This document shows, piece by piece, positions 25,478 to 33,612 of a DNA stretch of 64,000 bases. This DNA comes from Kitasatospora sp. NBC_01246. GTDB taxonomy: Bacteria; Actinomycetota; Actinomycetes; Streptomycetales; Streptomycetaceae. Made by a program: the position numbers and the translations under genes. A model generated the notes under the pieces. That model had not been told where the DNA came from. It searched no databases and worked only from the letters and a program-made list of their open reading frames with translations. Location: NCBI RefSeq assembly GCF_036226505.1, contig NZ_CP108484.1, forward strand, positions 558,001 to 622,000. Direction: 5' to 3'. Within the stretch, counting starts at the first letter, position 1, and each line of letters opens with the position of its first letter.

Positions 25478-25571
25478 TTCGATATACGAAACCACCCCAC
25501 GGCGCCTTCGGACGCCAACCGCGACACAGTGCCACCGGGCCGTTCGTCACCGGAGAGATATCGCATACGAT
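25478..25571 (+). promoter_or_regulatory. Two short palindromes upstream of the GntR-family gene
   Basis: TTCG-ATATA-CGAA (25478-25490) and ATCG-CATA-CGAT (25560-25571) are both centred on AT-rich cores and resemble FCD-type GntR operators. The second ends 6 nt before the start codon, as expected for autorepression. Confidence 0.55.
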
Positions 25572-25577
25572 GAACGA

Positions 25578-26246
25578 ATGAGTCAGAAGAGCTGGGCTGA
25601 GCCGATACCGCCCGTGAAGAGCAAGGCCGACCTCGTCTACGGCAGCCTGCACGACGCCATCGCCCGGGGCGACCTGCGCCCCGGCCAGCGCATTAACATG
25701 GACGAGCTGGCCCGCAACCTCGGCGTGAGCAAGATCCCCATCCGCGAGGCCGTCAAGCGCCTGGAGGCCGACGGCCTGGTCGTCTCCCGCGTGCACGCCG
25801 GTGTCACCGTCGCCGAGATCGACAAGACCGAGATGCGCGGGGTCTTCCTCGCCCGGGAGGCGATCGAGGGGCTGGTCGCCCGGCTGGCGGCCGAGCGGGT
25901 CACCGACGCCCTGCTGGCCGACCTCGACGCAGCCCAGCACGCTATGCGCGCCGCCCTGGCCACCGGGGCGGTCGACCGGCTGCCCGAGCACAACTCCGAG
26001 TTCCACCGCGCACTGGCCCGGGCCGGCGGCTACCGCGTCCTCGGCGAGCTCACCGAGCAGCTCCTGCTGACCATCCGCCGGCACCGGATCACCGCCCCGA
26101 TGGACCTCCACAACTGGAAGGCCGTCATCGAGGAGCACGACACGATCATCGCCGCGCTGCGCAGCGGGGACCCGGAGGCGGCCGAGCGGGCCGCGCGGGC
26201 CCACATCGGCTCGCAGGCCGACCACGAGGTGGCCGAGGAGGACTGA
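25578..26246 (+). CDS. GntR-family regulator, FadR/FCD subtype
   Basis: The 222-residue protein has an N-terminal winged helix (LVYGSLHDAIARGDLRPGQR, then MDELARNLGVSKIPIREAVK, ~20-75) and an all-helical FCD domain with the metal-binding histidines (EHNSEFHRALARA; EEHDTIIAALRSGD; ARAHI). Such regulators usually respond to small carboxylic or sugar acids. No intact metabolic target is adjacent; the convergent permease fragment may be the remnant of its regulon. Two palindromes precede the gene. Confidence 0.92.
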   Translation: MSQKSWAEPIPPVKSKADLVYGSLHDAIARGDLRPGQRINMDELARNLGVSKIPIREAVKRLEADGLVVSRVHAGVTVAEIDKTEMRGVFLAREAIEGLVARLAAERVTDALLADLDAAQHAMRAALATGAVDRLPEHNSEFHRALARAGGYRVLGELTEQLLLTIRRHRITAPMDLHNWKAVIEEHDTIIAALRSGDPEAAERAARAHIGSQADHEVAEED

Positions 26247-26270
26247 ACGGCCCCGGACGGACGGCGGCGC

Positions 26271-26310
26271 CGCCCTGCCACCCCGCCGCGCTCGGCGGGG
26301 TGGCAGGGCG
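26271..26310. terminator. Bidirectional hairpin terminator
   Basis: An 18-bp perfect stem (26271-26288 with 26293-26310) and 4-nt loop lie between the convergent GntR and SnoaL-like genes, well placed to end both transcripts. Confidence 0.75.
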
Positions 26311-26328
26311 GGGCCGGGTCGTCGTCGG

Positions 26329-26730
26329 TCAGCGGGCGCTGCCGAGGTCGCGGTCCTCCTCGCCGCCCCGGAGCATCAGGGTGGTCTCCTCCAAGCGGCG
26401 GAACCGGCCGTCGGGGGCGAACTCGGCGAACACGTACACCTCCATGCGCACGGTGGAGCCGTCGGTCTTGGTGACGTCGACCACGTGGCGGTCGGCGTAG
26501 CGGTCCCCCTGGACCAGCTCGTCGAGGACCTCGACGCGGCCGCTCGCGACGACCTCGCGCAGGTGGGCGATGTGGGCGGTGAACTCCGCCCGGTCCGCCC
26601 AGCTGCCGTCGGTGCGCTGGCGGTAGTCCGGGGCGAAGTGCCGGTCGACGGCCTCGGCCAGGTCGAGCCCGGGGGTGAAGAGCAGGTCGGTGAGCGCGGT
26701 GGCGATGTCGGTCCGCGTGGCGGTGGTCAT
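26329..26730 (-). CDS. SnoaL/NTF2-like protein
   Basis: The 133-residue protein reads as an NTF2-like cone fold: an N-terminal helix (DIATALTDLLFTPGLDLAEA VDRHFAPDYRQR), WADRAEFTAHIAHLREV, and strands VEVLDELVQGDRYADRHVV and RMEVYVFAEFAPDGRFRRLE. The group includes polyketide cyclases and many ligand-binding or hydrolase proteins; which applies is unknown. The ATG has AAGGGGACC upstream. It is divergent from a MarR regulator, with two inverted repeats between them, and so is its probable target. Confidence 0.85.
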   Translation of the reverse strand: MTTATRTDIATALTDLLFTPGLDLAEAVDRHFAPDYRQRTDGSWADRAEFTAHIAHLREVVASGRVEVLDELVQGDRYADRHVVDVTKTDGSTVRMEVYVFAEFAPDGRFRRLEETTLMLRGGEEDRDLGSAR

Positions 26731-26784
26731 GACGGGTCCCCTTGGGCGTCGGAGTTACGCGTGAGCGTCGGAGTGAAGAGACTT

Positions 26785-26846
26785 TGCGTGCGTCGAGCAC
26801 GCATCTGAACAGTACCCCATGGTGCGTGCGTTGCGCACGCTATTCT
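26785..26846. promoter_or_regulatory. Twin MarR operators and leaderless MarR promoter
   Basis: TGCGTGC-N5-GCACGCA (26785-26803) and GCGTGCG-N3-CGCACGC (26824-26840) lie between the divergent SnoaL-like and MarR genes. TATTCT (26841-26846) is an apt -10, and 7 nt later is the MarR ATG at 26854 with no ribosome site, so a leaderless transcript is likely. The second repeat abuts the -10. Confidence 0.75.
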
Positions 26847-26853
26847 TGGACGC

Positions 26854-27303
26854 ATGCCGAACGACGTGGGACACGAGATCGCCGACGCACTTGCCGTCGT
26901 CCTCCGACGCAGCTCTCGCACACACCTCTACGAGCTCCTGACCAGCGGCCTGGACGGGGCGCTGGACGCCGTCACCTACCCCGTCCTCAGCGCGCTCGCC
27001 CGCACCGGGCCGTGCAGCGCCGCCAGACTCGCCGAGGAGATCGGCCTCGACCGCTCGGGCGTCACCCGCCGCGCCAGCCGCCTCGAAGAGGCCGGCCTGC
27101 TGCGCCGCGTCCCCGACCCCGACGACGGGCGCGCGACGCTGCTGACCCTCACCGACGCCGGAGAGCGCGTCATCCGGACCACGCGCGAGCGCCTCGCCGC
27201 CCACATCGAGGCCTCGCTGGCCGACTGGCCCGCCGACGAGGCCCGGGCCTTCGCCCGCGGCTTCCACCGCTTCGTCACGGGCAGCCTGCTCCGACCGGCG
27301 TGA
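26854..27303 (+). CDS. MarR-family regulator
   Basis: The 149-residue protein is a MarR-type winged helix: helix-turn-helix ARLAEEIGLDRSGVTRRASR followed by the wing RRVPDPDDGRATLLTLTDAG with the conserved DxRxxxxxLT pattern (~70-105). The terminal helices give the dimer interface. It is divergent from the SnoaL-like gene with two inverted repeats between them, the classic arrangement for repression of both genes until a phenolic or oxidative ligand appears. Start ATG appears leaderless. Confidence 0.93.
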   Translation: MPNDVGHEIADALAVVLRRSSRTHLYELLTSGLDGALDAVTYPVLSALARTGPCSAARLAEEIGLDRSGVTRRASRLEEAGLLRRVPDPDDGRATLLTLTDAGERVIRTTRERLAAHIEASLADWPADEARAFARGFHRFVTGSLLRPA

Positions 27304-27446
27304 CGCGGCCGCGACGAGGACGTGGCCCGGCCAGCCGGCCGGCCGGAGTCCGCCGACCGGCCGGGGCACGGGCCGAGGTGCGGCTAGCGCCGCATCAGAC
27401 AACCTTCGCCCTGTTCAGACCGACAGTCACGCGACTACGACTTTTG

Positions 27447-27869
27447 TTAGGACCTCTTACCCCGGTCAACCGGCGAGCGACCGGTCCTTTTGCCGCTGGA
27501 CGGGGCCTTGGTGATGCACCCGTCCACCGAGATCTCGCCGAGCCCGAGGCCGATCATGCGGTCGTAGGCTTCCAGGGCGAGGGCGTGCACGGCCTGCGAA
27601 ATCCCATGCTCGGCCCACTCTTTGACGCGTCGGCGGATGGTGCGGCCGGAGCATCCGGGGGTGGAGATGCGCTCGTAGCCCGAGCCGTGGACCAGAGCGA
27701 GGACCACATGCTCGAAGACCGTACGGTCAGGCACCCTGCGCCTGTGGCAGCCCAACGGATGGCCGGCCGCGAACTCTTCCCGTGCAGGCAGAAGGGCGGC
27801 GAACTGAGCCCACAACGGTTCGAGCAGGCTGGATGGCAGCGCGGGCACAGCCCGTCTCTTCCTGATCAC
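27447..27869 (-). mobile_element. IS5-family transposase remnant, N-terminal half
   Basis: The 140 codons match the first half of a streptomycete IS5-group transposase: LPSSLLEPLWAQFAALLP, HPLGCHRRRVPDRTVFEHVV, GYERISTPGCSGRTIRRRV and DYRMIGLGLGEIS-type catalytic start with VDGCITKAPSSG. The VDG Asp of the first DDE acid is present but the second and third catalytic residues are missing because the frame stops after SPVDRGKRS, where relatives continue GLKRSVA. No convincing terminal inverted repeats are visible on either side. It cannot transpose by itself. Confidence 0.8.
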
Positions 27870-27944
27870 TGCGGCTGTCGTGATGACGCCGGGATCGTGT
27901 TGAGGATGAGTGCGGCGGACGCGCGGGTCTCGCGGCAGGGGCGG

Positions 27945-28604
27945 TCAGCGCACCGGGGCCTCGTTCTTACAGCCCGAGTGCCCGCGCGGCATGGTTACGG
28001 CACCTCGTGCGGAGCGCCGGGAGCGCCGCCACCAGAGCGTGGTGGCGAGGGCGGTCAGCGCGACCACGGCGAGGGCCGGACCGCCGACGGTGAGAATCTG
28101 CTGGAGAGAGGTTGCTGCGCTGTAGCCGATGCCGGCTTCGGCGGCGGCCCACAGGACCGCTGCGGTGGCGCTGTAGGGGGCGATGCGGCGGTAGGGCAGG
28201 CGGGCGGCGCCGGCCAGGTGGGGGGTGAGGGTACGGACCATGGGCAGGAAGCGGCCGAGGAAGACGGACCGGCCGGCGTGGCGGGTCATGAGCGTCTCGG
28301 CCTGCTGCCAGGCTCCCGCGGGGATACGGCGGCCGAGGCCGCCGGTGCGCAGGCGCTCGCCCAGAAGATGGCCGCTCCAGTGGGCAAGGCGGTCGCCCGC
28401 GACGGCCGCGGCGGTGGCGGCCACGATCACCGGCAGGAGGTGCACGGCGCCGGTGCGGGCCATGGCCCCGGCCGTCAGCAGCAGGGCGAGGGTGGGGGCG
28501 AACGTGCCCAGCAGAAGCACGGATTCGGCGAAGACAACCAGGGCCAGGATCGTGTAGACGGCGGCCGGCGGCAGGTGGGCGACGGCGTCGGTGAGGTGGT
28601 TCAC
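27945..28604 (-). CDS. DedA-family membrane protein
   Basis: The 219-residue protein has the DedA/SNARE-associated layout: an N-terminal membrane segment (VYTILALVVFAESVLLLGTF), a second long hydrophobic stretch, then the GRFLPMVRTLTPHLAGAARL motif (~125-145), which carries the conserved FGRF-R-x-P signature, and two C-terminal helices. DedA proteins are lipid scramblases or undecaprenyl-phosphate recycling factors. The GTG start overlaps the stop of the methyltransferase gene (GTGA), coupling the two. Together they suggest phospholipid handling. Confidence 0.9.
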   Translation of the reverse strand: MNHLTDAVAHLPPAAVYTILALVVFAESVLLLGTFAPTLALLLTAGAMARTGAVHLLPVIVAATAAAVAGDRLAHWSGHLLGERLRTGGLGRRIPAGAWQQAETLMTRHAGRSVFLGRFLPMVRTLTPHLAGAARLPYRRIAPYSATAAVLWAAAEAGIGYSAATSLQQILTVGGPALAVVALTALATTLWWRRSRRSARGAVTMPRGHSGCKNEAPVR

Positions 28605-29341
28605 TGCTCGGCGCCTGGCAGGAGGGGCAGCGGGTGCGACGGCGCGGCGGCCTCCACAGTGGGGCGGCGCAGCTCCCAGACGTGGGCGGGTGGCAGGTTG
28701 GCGAAGACCGTCCACCGGCCGGTGGCGTAGCGGCGCTGGTAGGCACCCACGACCTGGTCGACGGCGGCGTGGCGGCGGGCTTCGTCGCGGGGGGCGAGCA
28801 GGGTGCGGGCGCGGCGGGTGCCGAGATAGGCGAAGTAGGTGAGGGTGCCACCGGGGTGCAGCAGGTCCAGGTAGCGGGCCATGACGCGGTCGACCAGGTC
28901 GGGGGTGAAGTTGGTCAGCGGCAGGCCGGAGACGATGACGTCGTAGCGCCGGCCGGTGTCGAGTTCTTCGACGTACGCCTGGTGGACTTCCGCGCGGACG
29001 TGCCGGACGACCGGGGCCGGGTGGTGGTCGACGAGGCGGCGCAGGCGTTCGGTGAAGCGCGGGTTGGCTTCGACCACGTCGAGGTGGCTGCCGCGCGGGA
29101 GGCGGGAGAGCAGGGCGCGGGTGACGGCCCCGGTGCCGGCGCCCGCCTCCAGGACGGACAGCGGGCGGGAGCCGCAGGTGGCCACCGGGTCGGTCAGGGT
29201 ACGGGCCAGGGCCCGGCTGCTGGGCGCGACGGCGCCGGTGGTGCGCAGGTCCCGGGCGGCTTCGCGCAGGAACGTCCAGCTTTCGGCGGCCTGCCGGGCG
29301 GCGTTCCGGGGGATCTGGGGAGAGGGGGTCCTGTGGTCCAT
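28601..29341 (-). CDS. Phospholipid N-methyltransferase-like SAM methyltransferase
   Basis: The 246-residue protein has a class I methyltransferase domain: motif I VLEAGAGTGAVTRALLSRLP, acidic loop LDVVEANPRFTERLRRL and the DVIVSGLPLTNFTPDLVDRV motif IV. That last block, with GGTLTYFAY after it, is typical of PmtA-like phosphatidylethanolamine methyltransferases. The reaction would be stepwise N-methylation of a membrane lipid with SAM. It overlaps the DedA gene, which fits a lipid role. Start ATG at 29341 is divergent from the histidine kinase. Confidence 0.85.
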   Translation of the reverse strand: MDHRTPSPQIPRNAARQAAESWTFLREAARDLRTTGAVAPSSRALARTLTDPVATCGSRPLSVLEAGAGTGAVTRALLSRLPRGSHLDVVEANPRFTERLRRLVDHHPAPVVRHVRAEVHQAYVEELDTGRRYDVIVSGLPLTNFTPDLVDRVMARYLDLLHPGGTLTYFAYLGTRRARTLLAPRDEARRHAAVDQVVGAYQRRYATGRWTVFANLPPAHVWELRRPTVEAAAPSHPLPLLPGAEQ

Positions 29342-29464
29342 GCTTTCGACGGTAGGAATCCGGGACGCCCTTCGGACCTGCCGTTGTGCGACGGTCCTCC
29401 CCGACGAAAGTAGGGGGTGGGCGTCGCATTTCGTACCGCCCCCGCGGGCGGCGGGCTGCCTACC

Positions 29465-30625
29465 ATGGCGAGGGTGAAGTGGTGGAGGAGCCCGCGATGG
29501 GCCGCGGTGGGCCGGGCGGCGTTCCTGGCGTTCCTGGTGTGGACGGCCTACCAGAACGGCACCGCGACGGCCGGGACCCGGTTCGGGGTTCCGGTGCTGG
29601 TCGCGGCTGCGGTGTGCGCGGTCGTCCTGGCGGTGCCCCGGTGGCGCCTGTCGGTGGCGCCGGTGGTCGTCACGGTCGCCACCGCCTGGTGGGGATGGGT
29701 CGTCGACCCGTTCCTGGCCGTCGTCCTGTTCGACCTGGCGGTGGCCCGTCGTACCCGCACCGCCCTGGTGTGTGCGGCGCTCGCGCTGGCGGGCAACCTG
29801 CTCGGGGTGCAGGCCGGGTCGATCTGGACGGACCGGCGGTGGGCGGCGACGCTGACGGCGCTGCTGTTCGGCCTGGTGGTCGGGCTGTGGCAGGGCAACC
29901 GCCGCCGCCTGCTGCGGACCCTGGCCGACCAGGTCGACCACCTGCGGGTGGAGGCCCGGCTGCGCGAGGACGCCGCCCGTGCCGCCGAACGCTCGCGGAT
30001 CGCCGCCGAGATGCACGACGTCCTCGCCCACCGCCTGAGCCTGATCGCCCTGCACACCGGCGTCCTGGCCACCCGCTCCCCCGATCTGCCGCCCCGGGTC
30101 GCCGAGCGCCTCGCCCTGCTGCGCTCCACTTCCGTCGAGGCCCTGTCCGACCTGCGCGAGGTGCTCGGCGCGCTGCGCGGGCCCGCTTCCGAGGACGGCC
30201 CCGACCCGCTGGAGCCCGCGCTCAAGGACGTCCGTGACCTGGTCGACCAGGCACGTGCCGCCGGGCAGGACGTCACCCTGACCGTGGACGGCGACCCGTC
30301 GCAGGCGCCGACCACGCACCGCCTGGCCGCGTACCGGATCGTCCGGGAGGGGCTGACCAACGCCCGCAAGCACGCGGACGGCGGGCGGGTGGCCGTCCGG
30401 GTCGGCTACCGGCCGCCCGCGACCCTTGTCGAGGTCACCAACGACACCGGTTTCCCGGGCCCCGGTGCCTCGACCGGCTCCGGCTACGGCCTGGTCGGCC
30501 TGCGCGAGCGTGTCACCGCGCTCGGCGGCCACCTCGACGCCGGCCCGGCGGGCGCGGGAGCCTGGCGCCTGGTGGCCCGGCTGCCCCACCCCACCTCCTC
30601 CGACCGGAACGGGAAGCGCCCGTGA
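29465..30625 (+). CDS. NarL-type sensor histidine kinase
   Basis: The 386-residue kinase has four or five N-terminal membrane helices (residues ~15-135) without a large sensor domain, then the HisKA_3 dimerisation block RSRIAAEMHDVLAHRLSLIA (phospho-His about 184), a RVAERLALLRS helix and an ATPase domain with N-box IVREGLTNARKHADGG and G-box GSGYGLVGLRERV. It overlaps the response-regulator gene by four bases (GTGA). The two form a canonical intramembrane-sensing two-component system; the ligand may be a membrane-active agent. Confidence 0.93.
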   Translation: MARVKWWRSPRWAAVGRAAFLAFLVWTAYQNGTATAGTRFGVPVLVAAAVCAVVLAVPRWRLSVAPVVVTVATAWWGWVVDPFLAVVLFDLAVARRTRTALVCAALALAGNLLGVQAGSIWTDRRWAATLTALLFGLVVGLWQGNRRRLLRTLADQVDHLRVEARLREDAARAAERSRIAAEMHDVLAHRLSLIALHTGVLATRSPDLPPRVAERLALLRSTSVEALSDLREVLGALRGPASEDGPDPLEPALKDVRDLVDQARAAGQDVTLTVDGDPSQAPTTHRLAAYRIVREGLTNARKHADGGRVAVRVGYRPPATLVEVTNDTGFPGPGASTGSGYGLVGLRERVTALGGHLDAGPAGAGAWRLVARLPHPTSSDRNGKRP

Positions 30626-31272
30626 TCCACGCGATGATCGTCGACGACGACGCCCTGGTCCGCCTGGGCCTGACCGACCTGCTCGACGGTGACCTCGGCA
30701 TCGAGGTCGTCGCTCAGGCCGCCGACGGGCTCCAGGCCATCGAGAAGGCCACCGCGCACCGCGTCGACGTGGCGCTGGTAGACGTCCGGATGCCCCGGAT
30801 GGACGGCATCACCGCCACCGCCCGGCTGCGCGCTCTGCCCCACCCGCCCAGGGTGATCACCCTGACCACCTTCGACCTCGACGAGTACGTCTACAACGCC
30901 CTCGCCGCCGGGGCCGACGGCTTCCTGCTCAAGGACACCGACCCCGCCGAGATCCTGCGCGCCGTCCACCTCGTCGCCGCCGGTTCCGCGATGCTCCACC
31001 CCAACGCGGCCCGGCGCCTGATCGACCGCTACCACGCCACCAACCGACCCCACACCATCGCCGCACGGGCCCAACTCGACAAACTCACCCCCCGCGAACG
31101 CGACGTCCTGGCCCTGCTCGCCGAGGGCGCCCCCAACGCCGACATCGCCACCCGCCTCGCCATGCGTGAGAGCACCGTCAAAGCCCACGTCAGCCGCATC
31201 CTCGCCGCGCTGGAGGTCACCAACCGCGTCCAGGCCGCCCTCCTGGCCCGAGACGCCGGACTCACTTCCTGA
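30622..31272 (+). CDS. NarL/LuxR-type response regulator
   Basis: The 216-residue regulator has the receiver domain (VDDD at 7-10, phospho-acceptor Asp54 in ALVDVRMPRMDG, Lys near residue 105 in FLLKDTDP) and a C-terminal LuxR helix-turn-helix (LTPRERDVLALLAEGAPNAD then IATRLAMRESTVKAHVSRIL). It is the cognate partner of the upstream kinase. The adjacent divergent phospholipid-methyltransferase/DedA operon is the closest candidate target. Confidence 0.95.
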   Translation: MIHAMIVDDDALVRLGLTDLLDGDLGIEVVAQAADGLQAIEKATAHRVDVALVDVRMPRMDGITATARLRALPHPPRVITLTTFDLDEYVYNALAAGADGFLLKDTDPAEILRAVHLVAAGSAMLHPNAARRLIDRYHATNRPHTIAARAQLDKLTPRERDVLALLAEGAPNADIATRLAMRESTVKAHVSRILAALEVTNRVQAALLARDAGLTS

Positions 31273-31776
31273 CCAAGCCGGAGGCAGGAACCACCGAGCG
31301 TGAGGACGGCCGAGCCGACGCCGAGTGGTGCCCGCTCCAGCCATCGCCGCCTATCGCCGGTCGGTCTTGGTGGTCTCGGCGGAAGACCTCCGGGGGTAGA
31401 CGCAAAGTCAGGTCATGTGCGGGGGCTGGGTCACAGGTCCGGGCCAGTGAGGTGGAGGCCCTACTTGGCGCTGGGGCGGTGAACGGGCCGGGCGGCTACT
31501 TCGGTGACTGCCTGGACACCTTGACGACTGCCTGCGTGGCACCTTCGGCTACGCAGCCCCCGCGACTCTGCTCAGGCGAGACGCCGCGACCGCGCGCGAG
31601 TATCAATCCGCTATCCCGCGCCCTGACGACGGATGGCCTAGCCGTACGACCCGTTCGCCGAGGCCCTCGACGTCCTGGCGGAGGGCGGCATGCACGTCAC
31701 CCTGGCGTGATCCGGGATTCCGCGAAAGGCGCCTTTGCGATAGAGGTGCGCCTCACTCCCTGAACAGCGGGAGAGT
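31273..31776. other. Lower-GC stretch without a supported gene
   Basis: Codon bias disappears here and stops occur in all frames. A short piece around 31637-31710 (YDPFAEALDVLAEGGMHVTL then TGA) has coding-like style and may be the tail of a lost gene. AAAGGCGCCTTT (31725-31736) is a perfect 12-bp palindrome. Confidence 0.4.
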
Positions 31777-32196
31777 TCACCGAGACAGTGTCGGCGACCA
31801 GAGCCCGACGGCTGTCCCGCCGCGAAGATGCTGCTCGTAGGTCACGACCTTGCCGTGGATGACGTCGAGGCTCGCGATCAGGGCGTCGATCCTGGCGCGT
31901 ACGGCGCGCTCGTGTTCGCGCAGCAGGGCGAGGCGGTCCGGCTCGTTGCCGGGGCCCGACCGGACCAGTTCCGCGAACCTCTTGATCGTGGCGATGGGCA
32001 TGTCCGAGTCGCGGAGCCGACGGCACAGTACGAGCCAGTCCACGTCCGCCTGTTCGTAGATCCGCTGCCCGCCGCCGGTGCGCGGGATCTCGCGCAGGAA
32101 CAGGCCTTCGCGCTCGAAGAACCGCAGCGCGTGCACGCTCATTCCGGTCAGCTCGGCGACTCTTCCGATGGGCAGGCCACCCGCGTCTTCTCTCAT
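31777..32196 (-). CDS. MerR-family regulator
   Basis: The 139-residue protein begins MREDAGGLPIGRVAELTGMS with the N-terminal MerR helix-turn-helix (LPIGRVAELTGMSVHALRFF, then GQRIYEQADVDWL). An R-C-R-R-D region (WLVLCRRLRDSDMPIATIKR) and the coiled dimerisation helix (~75-120) follow. It has no cysteine cluster of the metal sensors, so it belongs with the redox or organic-ligand types such as those controlling SDR genes. It is divergent from an SDR gene over a textbook 19-bp-spacer promoter. Confidence 0.93.
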   Translation of the reverse strand: MREDAGGLPIGRVAELTGMSVHALRFFEREGLFLREIPRTGGGQRIYEQADVDWLVLCRRLRDSDMPIATIKRFAELVRSGPGNEPDRLALLREHERAVRARIDALIASLDVIHGKVVTYEQHLRGGTAVGLWSPTLSR

Positions 32197-32210
32197 CGCA
32201 GCACCGTACC

Positions 32211-32241
32211 TTGACCTAGCGCGCGGTCTAGGTCTTAGCGT
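32211..32241 (+). promoter_or_regulatory. MerR-type promoter with 19-bp spacer and inverted repeat
   Basis: TTGACC (32211-32216) and TAGCGT (32236-32241) are 19 bp apart, the elongated spacer that MerR activators need. GACCTAG-N8-CTAGGTC (32213-32234) fills it. The SDR start codon follows 7 nt after the -10, so the SDR transcript should be leaderless. Confidence 0.85.
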
Positions 32242-32248
32242 CCTGAGC

Positions 32249-33205
32249 ATGATCACAAAGCAGCTCGGGACCGGTACCGGATTCGGTGCCCACAGCACGG
32301 CCGGCGATGTTCTCGCCGGGATCGACCTGACCGGCACGACCGCGCTGGTCACGGGTGGCTACTCGGGCCTCGGTCTGGAGGCCACGCGGGCGCTCGCCCG
32401 GGCCGGAGCACACGTCGTCGTCCCCGCCCGCCGCCCCACCACCGCAGAACGCGCTCTGCGCGACATCCCCGGGACGGAGGTGCACGCACTCGATCTGGCC
32501 GACCTGGAGAGCGTCCGGGTCTTCTGCGACGGCTTCCTGGAGACCGGCCGTCCGCTCGGCATCCTCATCAACGGCGCGGGCGTGATGGCCTGCCCGGAGA
32601 CACGGGTCGGCCCGGAGTGGGAGGCACACTTCGCGGTCAACCACCTCGGCCACTTCGCGCTGGCCCAGCGTCTTCGCCCGGCCCTGGTCGCCGGAGGGGC
32701 CCGGGTGGTGTCCGTCGCCTCGTCCGGGCACTTCCTGTCCGACATCCGCTGGGACGACCTGCACTTCCGCACCGGCTACGACCGCTGGCTGGCCTACGCC
32801 CAGTCCAAGACCGCCAACGCGCTGTTCGCCCTGCACCTCGACCGCCTCGGTACGGATGTGGGCGTGCACGCCTTCGCGGTGCACCCCGGAAGCATCCTCA
32901 CGCCATTGCAGCGTCACATCCCTCGCGAGGAATGGCTCACGCAGGGGTGGGTGACCCCGGACGGCGAGCCGGCCGACGGTTTCAAAACCCCGGAGCAAGG
33001 CGCGGCGACAGCCGTATGGGCGGCAACGTCACCTCTGCTCGACGACCACGGAGGGGCCTACTGCCAGGACTGCGATATCGCGGAACCGGCTGCCACCGAC
33101 GACATGCTCATCGGCGGAGTCAAACCCTGGGCCACCGACCCCGACGCGGCATTCCGGCTCTGGGAACTCTCCAGCAGGCTCACCGGGCTGAACGCATTCC
33201 GATGA
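32249..33205 (+). CDS. Short-chain dehydrogenase/reductase under MerR control
   Basis: A 318-residue SDR of the retinol-dehydrogenase-like group. The cofactor loop is VTGGYSGLGLEATRALA (~32-48), the NAG motif is INGAGVM, and the catalytic YxxxK is YAQSKTANA. An extended C-terminus with two cysteines (GAYCQDCDIAEP) is typical of this group. The ATG at 32249 has no ribosome site and is 7 nt from a -10, indicating leaderless expression. The divergent MerR gene is its activator by position. Substrate unknown, likely a carbonyl or alcohol. Confidence 0.9.
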   Translation: MITKQLGTGTGFGAHSTAGDVLAGIDLTGTTALVTGGYSGLGLEATRALARAGAHVVVPARRPTTAERALRDIPGTEVHALDLADLESVRVFCDGFLETGRPLGILINGAGVMACPETRVGPEWEAHFAVNHLGHFALAQRLRPALVAGGARVVSVASSGHFLSDIRWDDLHFRTGYDRWLAYAQSKTANALFALHLDRLGTDVGVHAFAVHPGSILTPLQRHIPREEWLTQGWVTPDGEPADGFKTPEQGAATAVWAATSPLLDDHGGAYCQDCDIAEPAATDDMLIGGVKPWATDPDAAFRLWELSSRLTGLNAFR

Positions 33206-33612
33206 AAGCGAACCGCCTCCGATGAGGTCTCGGCACTGAAGCCTCAAGAGGAGCTCCGCACAGACTCGGCAGCGGGCACTGGTCCGCCCGTCAGCAAAGG
33301 CAGGCATGGGCCGGCCCGAGAGCGAGAGAGAACCTCTCGCCGCCGAGCAGCTCGCCGTCCACGGAGACGAGCGTGCCGCGGCAACGGACGTGGACGGCTG
33401 TGAGCTGGGGCCAGGCGGTGCGGGCGCGGGCGGAGCGCCGTCGGCCGGCATGGCGGCTCGGGTGGCACCGGGAGGGAGTGGACCCGGGCGAGGAGGGCCG
33501 CCGCGCCCGGGTCCACTGCCGACGACCCGGCCGGGGACCGGCGGTGTCGACCGGGCCCGACCGGGCGAGTCGTACCGGGCCGGAGCGGCCCGCGCCCGTA
33601 GGGTCCCGAACG
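33206..33612. other. Gene-free spacer with a possible minus-strand coding relic
   Basis: No complete gene. On the minus strand, a stretch ending at 33291 reads TAVHVRCRGTLVSVDGELLG then GERFSLALGPAHAC, which has the look of a real protein C-terminus but lacks an upstream part. I cannot name it. Confidence 0.3.

Noticed and set aside
27420-27470. Possible IS terminal inverted repeat near the transposase end
   Set aside because: The GAGGTCCTAACAAAAG stretch has no counterpart on the other side of the element.
33206-33612. Minus-strand C-terminal-like peptide ending at 33291
   Set aside because: About 35 residues with no start, no upstream continuation and no recognised family.
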